Positions 34,961 through 44,481 of a stretch of 54,261 nucleotides of DNA are shown piece after piece. The notes beneath the pieces were generated by a model. That model was not told where the DNA came from and made no database searches. It worked only from the letters and a program-made list of their open reading frames with translations. Source of the DNA: Planctomyces sp. (lineage in GTDB: Bacteria; Planctomycetota; Planctomycetia; Planctomycetales; Planctomycetaceae); contig JAEUIH010000031.1 in the NCBI GenBank assembly GCA_016795105.1, forward strand, positions 15,273-69,533. The letters run 5' to 3'. Position 1 is the first letter of the stretch. Each line of letters starts with the position of its first letter. A program made the position numbers and the translations under genes.

Positions 34961-35890
34961 ATGGCACAGGTGATTTCGTTGGCAGTTGAGTCCGTGGTGC
35001 GTCGTTTTGGCGAACGGCTGGCATTGGATGGAATGTCATTTCAACTCAACCGGGGGGAATTTCTGGGACTTTTAGGTCCAAACGGGGCTGGAAAGACGAC
35101 TTTGATCCGAGCAATCGCCGGAAGGCTGCGGCTCGATTCGGGGCGAGTCCTGATTGAATCCACGCCTGTTGTCCCCGGGCAAAAGAATTCAGCGACCCAC
35201 CGATTGGGGGTCATCCCGCAGAACATCGCGATCTACGGGAAATTGACGGCCCGTGAGAATCTCGAACTCTTCGGGCGACTTTACGGAGTATCACCTTCCG
35301 ATTTACCGAACCGAATCAATGAGACACTGGATTGGATTGGTCTGTCGGATCGAGCCGATGAACCGGCCGGGCGTTTCTCGGGTGGCATGCAGCGACGACT
35401 CAATATCGGATGCGGGGTGTTGCATCAGCCCGATCTGATTCTGCTTGATGAGCCAACCGTGGGGGTGGATCCTCAAAGCCGCCAGAAGATCTGGGAAATG
35501 CTGAAGTCCATTCAGAATCGCGGTGTTTCAGTGCTCCTCACAACCCACCAACTTGATGAGGCGCAGCAGGTCTGTGACCGCATTGTCATTGTCGATCACG
35601 GAAAAACAGTCGCGGCCGGTACCTTTGAGCAGTTGCTCGAGCAGTCGATTGGAAGGCAGCGTACAGTTCGTCTTAAAACGTCCGCAGTGATAGATGCTGT
35701 TCCTCCGGGCTGTGTTCTGAAAGAGTCAGGCGAGCTGTCGTTTGTTGTGTCGGATATTGCGACTGAATTGCCAGCAATGCTTCGCACGATTGCGGACGCA
35801 GATTTTAAGATCGACGACATCTCTATTGATGTCCCCGGTCTTCAATCTGTGTTTCTGCATTTTACAGGTCGCGAACTCAGGGAATCCTGA
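34961..35890 (+). CDS. ABC transporter ATP-binding protein
   Basis: A 309-residue ATPase with Walker A GPNGAGKTT (about 39-47), signature SGGMQRR, Walker B LILLDEPT, D-loop VGVDPQSR and switch His in LLTTHQ. A C-terminal domain of about 90 residues follows, typical of DrrA/CcmA-type exporters. It powers the adjacent membrane permease, with which it forms a two-gene operon (64 bp gap). GAGGG precedes the ATG. Substrate unknown; such pairs often export drugs, lipids or polysaccharides. Confidence 0.95.
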   Translation: MAQVISLAVESVVRRFGERLALDGMSFQLNRGEFLGLLGPNGAGKTTLIRAIAGRLRLDSGRVLIESTPVVPGQKNSATHRLGVIPQNIAIYGKLTARENLELFGRLYGVSPSDLPNRINETLDWIGLSDRADEPAGRFSGGMQRRLNIGCGVLHQPDLILLDEPTVGVDPQSRQKIWEMLKSIQNRGVSVLLTTHQLDEAQQVCDRIVIVDHGKTVAAGTFEQLLEQSIGRQRTVRLKTSAVIDAVPPGCVLKESGELSFVVSDIATELPAMLRTIADADFKIDDISIDVPGLQSVFLHFTGRELRES

Positions 35891-35954
35891 ACATGTCCGG
35901 CCCTGCTCGATTCCGATTCGCTGATACCCAAACTGTTCTCTCAGGAGTTTCAAT

Positions 35955-37403
35955 ATGATCCGTGCCATGGTTCAGGCGCTTTGGAGGTCGTTCATGCGCG
36001 ACCGCCTGGCAATTCTGCTGACGTTCGCCCTGCCGTGCGTCATGTTTACGGTCTTCGCACTGATCTTTGGAGGCGGATCTCAACAGGGCACCACCAGCCG
36101 TTTGGATCTTGTGATTTTCGACCATGATCAGTCCGCAGCGTCGAAGAAGATCGTGAAGAGCCTCTCAGAACTGCCTGATGTCGATGCGAAAGTCGCAGTG
36201 ACAGAGTCTGGCTCTGACTCGACGGGAGAAGACTCGCCAACAAGTGCCGAAACAGTTCCGACGAAACCGGACGAAATCAGCAAGTCCGACAATGTCGTGC
36301 TTTTGGCTTCCAAAGAACCCGAACAACTGCGTGTGCAATTGGCAGGCCTCGTCCGGAAGGGAAAGGCGGATGCCGTCATTATCTTCCCGGAGGGCTTTCA
36401 GCAGAGCATTGCGAAGTTTGGTCAGGAACGCGTCGCTGCGGAAGTCATCTATGATCCTGCCAACCCGTTTGCGAAGCAGATGCTGTCCGGAGTTCTTCAG
36501 GCTTCAGCGTTTACCTCTGTCCCGGAGGTTCTGATTGAACAGGGGTTTTCGCAGCTCGAACAGTTCGGAGGTCCGCTGACGGTGCTACAATCCACGGTCA
36601 TCGAAAGACTGCGAAATCAAATTCAAAATGGCGGAGACATACCGTCCGATTCTGAACAGAATGAATCCGATTCGATACTTTCAGAGAGTCAGTTGTCCAT
36701 GACTGACGGGCTCATTCGCGTCACCACTACGTCCGCTCGAGATGTCGGCACACCTCCCTCGGATCAGAAATCCAAAAAAATCGGGTCAATGATTCCTTAT
36801 TATGCAGCGGGAATCTCTGTGATGTTCCTTATGTTCTCAATGTCCGGTGCGGCTTCAGCTTTGCTTGAGCATGAAGAAAATGGGACGCTTGAAAGACTGC
36901 TCTCGGGCCACATGACCCCGTTTCTGCTGCTCATTTCTCACTGGCTGTTTTACGTTCTCATGGGCCTGGCTCAGATTTCAGTGATGTTCCTGTTTGCATC
37001 ATTCGCATTTGGGCTCGACCTTTGGAATTCGAACACATTCCCTGGTGCAGTCACGATGTCTGTTTTCACAGCCATGGCTTCCGCCGGATTCGTTTTGATG
37101 CTGGCCACTCTTTGTCGAACCCGAAAGCAACTCGAAGGGATGTCGTCAATCATTATCCTTGTGATGTCAGCATTCGGTGGCAGCATGGTGCCCAGGTTCA
37201 TCATGCCAAAGTTTGTAAGTCAGGCCTCATTGCTGACCTTCAACGGCTGGGCGCTCGACGGATACCTGAAAGTATTCTGGTACAACGTTCCAGGGGAATC
37301 GATCCTGCTCGCAATTCTGCCGGAAGTCTCTGTCCTGTCGCTTTGGACTGTCGTGTTCCTGTCGATCGCTTCAGTCAGAACTCGCCGTTGGGCTGTTACC
37401 TAG
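35955..37403 (+). CDS. ABC-2 type transporter permease
   Basis: A 482-residue membrane protein. One helix lies near the N-terminus (about 18-38), then a large outside domain (about 45-265) with an acidic Ser/Thr/Glu-rich insert, then five helices in the last 215 residues. This is the ABC2_membrane_3 arrangement. 'HEENGTLERLLSGHMTPFLLL' and 'GGSMVPRFIMPKFV' are characteristic of the family. AGGAG lies seven bases before the ATG. It works with the ATPase encoded just upstream as an exporter. Confidence 0.93.
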   Translation: MIRAMVQALWRSFMRDRLAILLTFALPCVMFTVFALIFGGGSQQGTTSRLDLVIFDHDQSAASKKIVKSLSELPDVDAKVAVTESGSDSTGEDSPTSAETVPTKPDEISKSDNVVLLASKEPEQLRVQLAGLVRKGKADAVIIFPEGFQQSIAKFGQERVAAEVIYDPANPFAKQMLSGVLQASAFTSVPEVLIEQGFSQLEQFGGPLTVLQSTVIERLRNQIQNGGDIPSDSEQNESDSILSESQLSMTDGLIRVTTTSARDVGTPPSDQKSKKIGSMIPYYAAGISVMFLMFSMSGAASALLEHEENGTLERLLSGHMTPFLLLISHWLFYVLMGLAQISVMFLFASFAFGLDLWNSNTFPGAVTMSVFTAMASAGFVLMLATLCRTRKQLEGMSSIIILVMSAFGGSMVPRFIMPKFVSQASLLTFNGWALDGYLKVFWYNVPGESILLAILPEVSVLSLWTVVFLSIASVRTRRWAVT

Positions 37404-37476
37404 TCCGTGAAGCCATCATAACGACGTATGATGAAAACACGGCAGGTACACCACGATGTCGATGCGGGCTCGGAAT

Positions 37477-40400
37477 TTACTTGTTGACTTGATCGAGCCA
37501 GTTCAAAGCTTCACGCTGCAGGTCGGGTGGGCTGTTTTCCTTCTGATCGGCAAAGTAATACCGTTCAATGCGATTGATCGAAGTTGTCAGGTCAGTCTTC
37601 TTCGACTGCTGGACTCCTCCTCGCTGTTCAATGTCTTTCAGAAGACGCAGGACTGTGAATGGCGTAATCTCATCCGGGACGCGGAACGCTGCGACAGTGA
37701 CCGAACCACTTGATTTCGGTCGACGAACGAGCATCCAGGCCCCGAATCCCGCGCCGAGAAGCACCGGTATCGCAAGCAGGAACAATATTGCGTTCGATTT
37801 TGGCTTTTCGTATTGAGCATTCAATGCGATGCTTTGCTCGACGGTCTTGAGATCTGCGTCATCATAGACCTGGTAGACAACCTCCTTAAACTCACCCATA
37901 GACTCAGGGAAAGAGAATTTTCGTTCTTTGGCAGCCGCACTCTCTGCACGGTCCTTCAACGTTAGCGTCCAGATCCTTTCGGAGATGATTACAGGCTCTT
38001 CGCTGTCCGGATCGAATCGACTGATCAGTACGCCATTATCTTCCGTTGACGCGATTTCAAAGTCTTCAAAACCCAGCTTTACCATTTCGCCAATTTCCGG
38101 AACCAGCCCCTTTCCGACGGCCTTGACCTCGAGCATCAGTCGGCCGTCTTTGGCTTGCCGTTCATCAAGGGTCTGTGTCAACGTCAGATCGGAGACCGGT
38201 CGCCGGTCAGGCGTTTTTGTTCCGCAGTCGAGAGACACAGCTGGTGATTCGACAGGCAACACGACGTAGCCACTAGTATCCAGGAAATCCAGGTCCAGTC
38301 GCATTGGAGGAATTCGATCAATCTCCGGGCCGCGTGGTTTTAGCAGCAAGTACGCATACGGAGTCCTTCTCCATCCTGCCTCTGACAATGGAAGCGACTT
38401 AATGGACTCAGGTTCAAATGTCACCGACAGAACCTCGAAGTGTTCATTCAGTGATTCCCGAGCAGCCTTCTCGAACTTGTCACGATAGTCTTCGTTTGGA
38501 CGTCCGTTGTTATAGAAGTATCCACCTCCGGAGTTCTGATTCTGGAGATAGCGTCCGAATCCTCCTGACTCACGTTCAATCGCCTGAGTGTGGCGTATCG
38601 ACACGAAAACACCAAACGGACGTTCATGCCCAACCTTTGGTGATCCGTCTATTTCCGCGTCGAGTTGTATCTCAGTGACAAGATCACTGTAGTAGTCCAG
38701 CAACTTTCGCGATTCGATCGCCTGAGGACGGTCGCCCGCAATTCCAAGTCCCTCACGCACATAGCGAAACTTGACTGCCGGATTCACGCTGCTCATTCGA
38801 GAAAACAGATCGTTGGCGAACATATTCAAGTGCTTTTCCCGCACAGCTTCAGGCAGGGAATCCAGGCATGCTCGAATCAGAGGCATCTGGTCGAGCATCG
38901 GTGTGCGTTCAGCGGTAATCTGGTTCACATCACAGGCCCCAAGAGCCGCACAGAACCATGTGTTGAACACACCGACAGTCAGCTCGTCGTCTTTCAGCTT
39001 CCCTGCTTCGGCAACGTATGTCTCCGCTGCCTGCTTAATCCCAGCCAGTGCTTCACGCCGCTTTTCTGTGAATGCGGCGGACTCCGTCAGTTCTGACTGA
39101 TAATTGTTCAGGTCATGCAACAGGGCCGACCTTGCCACGGCAATTTTCCAGCTTTGAGGATGTTCCGACAGTCCTTTGTTGGCCATTTGGAGTGCCGATG
39201 CATACCCATTCAGAACTTCCTGTTCGATGTCATTCTTCTTGCGATTTGTTTTTGCGTCCTGCTGCACCTGCGGTGCACGCCACACGCTGTTCAGATTCCC
39301 TCGCATGGTCTCCAGCAATGCGGAGAGCGTATTTGGTTCAAGCGTGTTCACATCTCCAAAGACTGCTTCCAAATCCTTCAACTGATACACTTCTGCGGAG
39401 CTATAGACTTTGGCGAATGCGGACGCCACCCAGGTCTCATCGATTCTGTCAATTGGCAGCTTTCGGATCCGCTTCACCCATTCGGCGAGTTCTGCGACGT
39501 TCCGCTGTTGTCGGCTGCGAGTCAGTGGAATACCACTCAATCGCTGACTATAACCAAAGGAGAACATATAGATGTTTGTTCGACGAGTCTCATTGTTTGG
39601 ATCATGGTTCTCCGCCCAGACATTCAGGAACTCCTGAACAAGTTCTCGGGCAATGTCCTTGTGTGTTGTGGCCAGCATTTCAATCTGTGGAAACGCCTGA
39701 GCCTCTTCCTTGACTCGAAGGTGCAGACGAGCCGTAGCGATCGCAAGACTTGGACGGTACGTTTCTTCCAGATACTGAAGCCACGCGTCTGAGGGGCGAG
39801 CGTCAAGAACTCTTCCCGACGGAATTGCAGTGATACCACTTCCTGACCGATTGTTCATCTGCTGCATACCCATGTATGGGTCGCTCGTCCAGAACAGATT
39901 GCCGAACTCGTCACGCTGCATCATCGGTCCACGCTGAGTCGACTGATCGAACTGGGCCGAGTAGGTGGCTTCGCGAAGCCAGTTGACTGCCATCAGGTGC
40001 AACGCTTCCTTCCATTCAGGCGCTCGATCCGGAACCTTCTCAAATAATGAAGCGAGTGCGGTCTGCTGCAGCTTCAGGAGCTTCAGTCGTCCATCCGGAT
40101 CACCCGCCTGTTGTGCCATACTTCGAGCGCTTGCGGAGCCAATGCCGTTCAGTAAACGCTGTCCCCTTTCAGGTTCTCTGGTAAAACTTTCAACCAGCCA
40201 GGTTTCTCCGAGGTCTTCGCGGATCATAGGAACCAGCTGAACAGCCTGCTCAAGTGCTCGCTGCTGTCGCTGTTGCAGCATTACTCGTTCCTTCTTTTGC
40301 TCCGGCGTCTGCCCCTCCGCTTCCGGTGGTACAGGAAGCGACAACAAAGATTGGGCAGCTCCCCAGGCTTGTTCAAGCAGTTCAGTTCTTCGATCGGAGT

Positions 40401-41577
40401 CAGTGCCGATTCGAGCGAGGCAAGTGCTGGTAAACAATTCCATTGCCTCGCTGTCCTGCCCGGACTGGACTTCTGCGTATGCTGGCAGGAACTCCTGAGC
40501 ATCCGCGGCACGTCCCGCTGCAAACAGGATTCGAGCTGCCATCCGCTGATCGATGCGTCGTTCTGGTACTTCAGTGGTGATGTGATTCCGAAGTGCAACT
40601 ACAAACGCGTATGCTGCTTCACCTTCGGCCTGACACGCAATTGCCAGCTGCCCAAGATTTCCGACGTTTGCGTCGTTGAGCTTTGGTTCCGGACAGAGTT
40701 CTCCAACGGCGATTACGTCGATTGCTCGAATGACGTTCTTTTCGCCGATGATCTGGCCCGATCGATCGCGAGGACTGTCGATCGGCCCCTGGACCAGAGA
40801 CGCAATAAGTCGCTCATAAACAACTTTTCGATCCGCCTCCGTCAGCGCCTGAAGTGTTGTTCGAACATCAGGCCACAGTCCAAGTGTGACACTCCGCTTC
40901 AGCGACTTAATCTGAGTCTTGAAGTTTTCGATCTGTTGTCGTTGCTGTTCAAGCTTCTTCGCCTGTTCCTCAGCAGCTTTCTTCGCTGCTTCAAGAGCTG
41001 CCTTTTGTTCATCAGTCAGTTCAGCAGCGGCCGGTGCATTTGGATCAACGGGTGCATTAGGATCACCAGGTGCATTTGGATCACCAGGTGCGGCTGCAGG
41101 AGGGGCTGCAGATGGATCGACCGGTTCTCCTTCAGCCGCTGTTTCTTCCAGATCTTCACCGGCAGGAGTCGCCCACGCTTTCAGAATTGAAGACGCTCGA
41201 CGGTCGAAGGACAAAGTCTGAAGAATCTGCTGCTTCTGCTGCGTAACTGCCGGGTCTTCAGCTTGGGCTTCGGTCGTTGAAACGGGTGTCGCAGTGCCAT
41301 CGGATGCCACAATCTGCGGGACCCCATCGACGATGACAACCTGGCCGGAGACGCCCGCCTGAATACTTCCGGGAGCTCCTGCCTGAACCTGAATTGTGGC
41401 AGCTTGCTGGAGTGGAATCGCTCGACGGACCGTGGCTGCCGGGACGGCAGGGGTCGCAGACTGCACGGGCGTTAAGGTCGTCTGTGCACAGGCTGTGACG
41501 CCAGGGACAAACACCTGAGGAACCCAACCAAAAGTCAATACAATCTGCGCAACCTTGCGGTACACGGTCTGCGTCAT
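37477..41577 (-). CDS. Large exported membrane-anchored protein, unknown
   Basis: A 1366-residue protein with no recognised family. A signal-like N-terminus (about 1-32, ending TACA) precedes a low-complexity region that includes tandem (Gly/Val)-Asp-Pro-Asn-Ala-Pro repeats near residue 165, which are also visible as DNA repeats. A Lys/Glu/Gln coiled coil (about 190-225) follows, then about 600 helical residues that look like TPR/alpha-solenoid, and a beta-rich part (about 1010-1240). One helix lies at about 1262-1284 with a cytoplasmic tail of about 80 residues. It is the last gene of the Bat-type operon, 122 bp after the previous one. GTGGGGG precedes the ATG. It may be a cell-envelope scaffold (inference). 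Confidence 0.7.
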   Translation of the reverse strand: MTQTVYRKVAQIVLTFGWVPQVFVPGVTACAQTTLTPVQSATPAVPAATVRRAIPLQQAATIQVQAGAPGSIQAGVSGQVVIVDGVPQIVASDGTATPVSTTEAQAEDPAVTQQKQQILQTLSFDRRASSILKAWATPAGEDLEETAAEGEPVDPSAAPPAAAPGDPNAPGDPNAPVDPNAPAAAELTDEQKAALEAAKKAAEEQAKKLEQQRQQIENFKTQIKSLKRSVTLGLWPDVRTTLQALTEADRKVVYERLIASLVQGPIDSPRDRSGQIIGEKNVIRAIDVIAVGELCPEPKLNDANVGNLGQLAIACQAEGEAAYAFVVALRNHITTEVPERRIDQRMAARILFAAGRAADAQEFLPAYAEVQSGQDSEAMELFTSTCLARIGTDSDRRTELLEQAWGAAQSLLSLPVPPEAEGQTPEQKKERVMLQQRQQRALEQAVQLVPMIREDLGETWLVESFTREPERGQRLLNGIGSASARSMAQQAGDPDGRLKLLKLQQTALASLFEKVPDRAPEWKEALHLMAVNWLREATYSAQFDQSTQRGPMMQRDEFGNLFWTSDPYMGMQQMNNRSGSGITAIPSGRVLDARPSDAWLQYLEETYRPSLAIATARLHLRVKEEAQAFPQIEMLATTHKDIARELVQEFLNVWAENHDPNNETRRTNIYMFSFGYSQRLSGIPLTRSRQQRNVAELAEWVKRIRKLPIDRIDETWVASAFAKVYSSAEVYQLKDLEAVFGDVNTLEPNTLSALLETMRGNLNSVWRAPQVQQDAKTNRKKNDIEQEVLNGYASALQMANKGLSEHPQSWKIAVARSALLHDLNNYQSELTESAAFTEKRREALAGIKQAAETYVAEAGKLKDDELTVGVFNTWFCAALGACDVNQITAERTPMLDQMPLIRACLDSLPEAVREKHLNMFANDLFSRMSSVNPAVKFRYVREGLGIAGDRPQAIESRKLLDYYSDLVTEIQLDAEIDGSPKVGHERPFGVFVSIRHTQAIERESGGFGRYLQNQNSGGGYFYNNGRPNEDYRDKFEKAARESLNEHFEVLSVTFEPESIKSLPLSEAGWRRTPYAYLLLKPRGPEIDRIPPMRLDLDFLDTSGYVVLPVESPAVSLDCGTKTPDRRPVSDLTLTQTLDERQAKDGRLMLEVKAVGKGLVPEIGEMVKLGFEDFEIASTEDNGVLISRFDPDSEEPVIISERIWTLTLKDRAESAAAKERKFSFPESMGEFKEVVYQVYDDADLKTVEQSIALNAQYEKPKSNAILFLLAIPVLLGAGFGAWMLVRRPKSSGSVTVAAFRVPDEITPFTVLRLLKDIEQRGGVQQSKKTDLTTSINRIERYYFADQKENSPPDLQREALNWLDQVNK

Positions 41578-41699
41578 GGAGCCCCCACCCCTCGTTCAGC
41601 GTCAACCAATTCAGGCGTCAACTATGTTCTGGCGTCAACTACGTTCATCTTGAACAACTCTCAGTGTTCACGACTGACCATTACCAGGAACCGGAACAA

Positions 41700-42422
41700 C
41701 TAAGAACCGGAACCGTCAGCTGGCTCTCCGGCTGAAGCACCGCGAGCATCCTTTGGCGACTTCTGACCCTCTTTGGGTTTGCCCGGTTTTCGAGAGGCAC
41801 ACTTTCCGCTGCAGCACCCTTTGCACTGTCGTGGAAGTGGCATACCCTGGAGATCGGAGATTTCCATTCGAGCCAGTCGGATTGAAGCCTCCAGATTTTC
41901 CTTCTGCTTCATTGCGACTTTGTCAGCATCTGTTCCGAGTGCTGCAGCTTGTTCTGCAAGGATTCGGAAATTCTGACGAGCCGACTCAATTTCTGGTTCC
42001 CACTCTTCCCGAGTGGCACCTTCAAGTCGCATAAGCCAGGTCATGTAGAACTGGGCACTGGCCATACTCTCGCGAACTCGAACCTCAAATGCAGGATCCC
42101 GGTTTGGGTCCTGAAGGATTTCATCCAGAAGGGTCTTCAGCTCCGCATGGGATTCCGGAAGCTGTGACGCTTTCATCTTTGCAGTTGCGAGTTCCAGTCG
42201 AACTTCACGCTGCTGCTGGATCGCTTCGGCCGGCAGGTTGTCGAGTGCCTGTTGAAAATGCTGAACCGCTGGTCCCCAGATTTCGTCTTCAGCCATCTGA
42301 TGAGCGGCATTCAGATGGGCATTCACTGAATCCATCTGCATATGCGCCGGACCGGCAGAATAGTGATATGCGGCCGCCGCTGGGGCCGCTAGAAGCCACA
42401 AACACAAGAACCAACGCTTCAT
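41700..42422 (-). CDS. Exported TPR-like protein with Cys cluster
   Basis: A 240-residue protein with a signal peptide (residues 1-18, ending AAAA). The middle is helical with TPR-like spacing ('NAAHQMAEDEIWGPAVQHFQQAL' pattern, then two further helix pairs). The C-terminus has a Cys cluster CKGCCSGKC (about 203-211) that could bind metal, then a basic, Gly/Lys/Ser-rich tail. No family recognised. It lies 44 bp after the VWA gene within the Bat-type operon, where BatC/BatE-type TPR proteins often occur, so it may be a functional counterpart. GGAGAA precedes the ATG. Confidence 0.7.
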   Translation of the reverse strand: MKRWFLCLWLLAAPAAAAYHYSAGPAHMQMDSVNAHLNAAHQMAEDEIWGPAVQHFQQALDNLPAEAIQQQREVRLELATAKMKASQLPESHAELKTLLDEILQDPNRDPAFEVRVRESMASAQFYMTWLMRLEGATREEWEPEIESARQNFRILAEQAAALGTDADKVAMKQKENLEASIRLARMEISDLQGMPLPRQCKGCCSGKCASRKPGKPKEGQKSPKDARGASAGEPADGSGS

Positions 42423-42466
42423 AGGTATTCTCCGTGCTTTGTCTGGGGGGCAGGCGATTTCCGAGT

Positions 42467-43525
42467 TTAGCCAACGCTCATTGATTGTTCGACACCAGTT
42501 TGAACTTGAAAATCAGTTTTCCTGCGATTTTGCCTGTGAACGCCGGGATTCCACTGGGTCCCGAAGAAATGCAGCAGGATCGGCAGAGTTGTGAGGGTGA
42601 GGGAAGATATCACCATGAGCAGCATTGCCCAGTCGCGAGGTGTCCAGGTGTTCTCTTCGTCCCCCTCCAGGTCCTGTGTCAGTTTCTGAATCAGGCTTGT
42701 TGGAAGGTGCTTTTCATTCCCGTTGTGGTATGAGCCTCGTAATCTGGCGGCGATCTGACGCAGTGTCGATACGTCCTGTCGTGAATTTCGTCCGCTGATA
42801 AATGTGCCTTTCGATGGATCCCCGATCCCTACAATCAGAACTTCTGCAACCGAAGGTGGCATCTTTGGCATGCCGGTCGCAGGGACCGTATCTCCGTCAG
42901 TCACGATGACCACCGTTGCGCTTCGAGGTCTCCAGCCCTTCGCTGCTTTTGACGCCGCTTCAATACCGGAGAACAAGTCGGTCTCTCCGGTGCGAAACGC
43001 AAAATGCATCGGCAAATCATTCAGGACATTTCTGACTACATTAATATCTTTGGTGTCTTCGACCACAGGCAGGGATTTTGTATACGTCGCGATTACGGTA
43101 ACACGATACTCGTTCATCGGAATCCGCTGAAAGTAGGACTCCATCACTTCGCGTGCACGTGCCATTCGACTCTGATCCTGCTTTGGACCCGCATCCTGCA
43201 GCCGCATACTCGGCGACACGTCCAGCACTAAGACAATATGTTTCAGCTTTTGAAACGGAACTTCAGCTCCCTGCCCTGGTCTGTATGACTGAGGCGGCAG
43301 GAGTAAGATCGTAATGAGCGACCAGGTCAGGAATCCTGTCGCGATCATGCGAAGCCATGGGACCAACTGCACCCATCGAGAAACATCACCATCTCCTCCG
43401 AAGACCAGCCAGCGCAGGCGACGAATTCGTCGCTGATGAAGGAGCTCAGCGGCCAGGACCAGTACCGCCAGGATCACCGCTGCCAGAATCGGAAACAGCA
43501 TCCGATCGGATTCATCGACTACCAT
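42467..43525 (-). CDS. VWA domain membrane protein (BatB-like)
   Basis: A 352-residue protein with two N-terminal helices (about 10-30 and 60-80), a von Willebrand A domain (about 100-290) and a C-terminal helix near 305-325. The MIDAS begins DVSPSM, fitting DxSxS, and 'VVIVTDGDTV' gives the later Asp. I use the ATG at 43525, which overlaps the preceding stop by seven bases; an upstream in-frame start would lie inside the neighbour. With the next VWA protein upstream it resembles the BatA/BatB pair that acts with MoxR ATPases. Confidence 0.85.
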   Translation of the reverse strand: MVVDESDRMLFPILAAVILAVLVLAAELLHQRRIRRLRWLVFGGDGDVSRWVQLVPWLRMIATGFLTWSLITILLLPPQSYRPGQGAEVPFQKLKHIVLVLDVSPSMRLQDAGPKQDQSRMARAREVMESYFQRIPMNEYRVTVIATYTKSLPVVEDTKDINVVRNVLNDLPMHFAFRTGETDLFSGIEAASKAAKGWRPRSATVVIVTDGDTVPATGMPKMPPSVAEVLIVGIGDPSKGTFISGRNSRQDVSTLRQIAARLRGSYHNGNEKHLPTSLIQKLTQDLEGDEENTWTPRDWAMLLMVISSLTLTTLPILLHFFGTQWNPGVHRQNRRKTDFQVQTGVEQSMSVG

Positions 43526-44481
43526 GGTGTGTACCTCAGGCCAAACGAACACATCACTGACAGCCCAAGGACAGACAAGGCGGCAAGGCAAAATGGTCCA
43601 AAGTGTTCGATCTGCTCGACTTCCACGGACTTCATCTCGGCGGGACGCATTTCGTCAATCCGTCGAAAAATCTGATCGAGTCCAGCCGGGTCGCCGGATA
43701 CGAACGCTGTTCCTCCTGTTTCTCCGGTCAGGTTCATGATTTGCTCGGGCACATCTGTGTCCCCAATATGAATGCCATAGACGACGATACGGTCTGCGGC
43801 AAGTTGTCTGCCAATTTCAATGTCCTGGTTGTTGTAGAGGTCTCCACTCTGGCCATCAGACACCAGGATAATCATGCGGTCCCCCGTTTCCTGTTCCGCA
43901 AGCACTTTTCGGCAATACAGCAGAGCTCGGCCGATCGATGTTCCTCCGCCAATGGCCCTCTGTGAATCGGGCGCCATGAATGGCAAGGCACATCGAAACG
44001 CTGAACTGTCAGTTGTCAGCGGACACCAGCGAATTACGTCCGAAGCGAAGAATGTCAGTCCGAATGCGTCGCCCTGCCGTATACCGATGAACTCATTGAT
44101 CGCCTTCATTGAGGCGTCATACCGGTTTCCTTCGCCGAACTCTGCCGTCATGCTGCCCGAACAGTCAACACAGAATTCAATGTTCGAAAGCGATCGTTCC
44201 GTGATCGGATTTCCAGTCGTCAATGGCAGTGCAAGAATCAATATGACAATTCCAAGGCAGGCAGGAAGCAGGGATTCTGCTGTGGACACAGTTCGCCACC
44301 AGCCCCGACCTTCAACGGGATCTCGCCGATGATCATACGGCATGGCGATCCGTCGATTTCGACGTTTCCAGACCCACATCAACATCAGGATCGGAATCAC
44401 GATTGCCAATAACCAGAAGGGACGCTGAAATCCAATTCCGGTGGCGTCCAGCAGACGATCCGTCAACGGAGCGATATTCAT
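43519..44481 (-). CDS. VWA domain membrane protein (BatA-like)
   Basis: A 320-residue protein with helices at about 21-38 and 70-92, then a VWA domain (about 100-285) and a terminal helix. The MIDAS motif is DCSGSM (DxSGS), with a Thr in 'GGGTSIGRAL' and Asp in 'ILVSDGQSG'. The order of helices and the domain is that of BatA. The ATG overlaps the preceding gene's stop by four bases. It is probably folded or activated by the MoxR ATPase of the operon. Confidence 0.88.
   Translation of the reverse strand: MNIAPLTDRLLDATGIGFQRPFWLLAIVIPILMLMWVWKRRNRRIAMPYDHRRDPVEGRGWWRTVSTAESLLPACLGIVILILALPLTTGNPITERSLSNIEFCVDCSGSMTAEFGEGNRYDASMKAINEFIGIRQGDAFGLTFFASDVIRWCPLTTDSSAFRCALPFMAPDSQRAIGGGTSIGRALLYCRKVLAEQETGDRMIILVSDGQSGDLYNNQDIEIGRQLAADRIVVYGIHIGDTDVPEQIMNLTGETGGTAFVSGDPAGLDQIFRRIDEMRPAEMKSVEVEQIEHFGPFCLAALSVLGLSVMCSFGLRYTPW

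Noticed and set aside
41258-41605. 115-codon frame overlapping the start of the large protein
   Set aside because: Same-strand out-of-phase shadow of the signal peptide and Pro/Thr-rich region; no domain.
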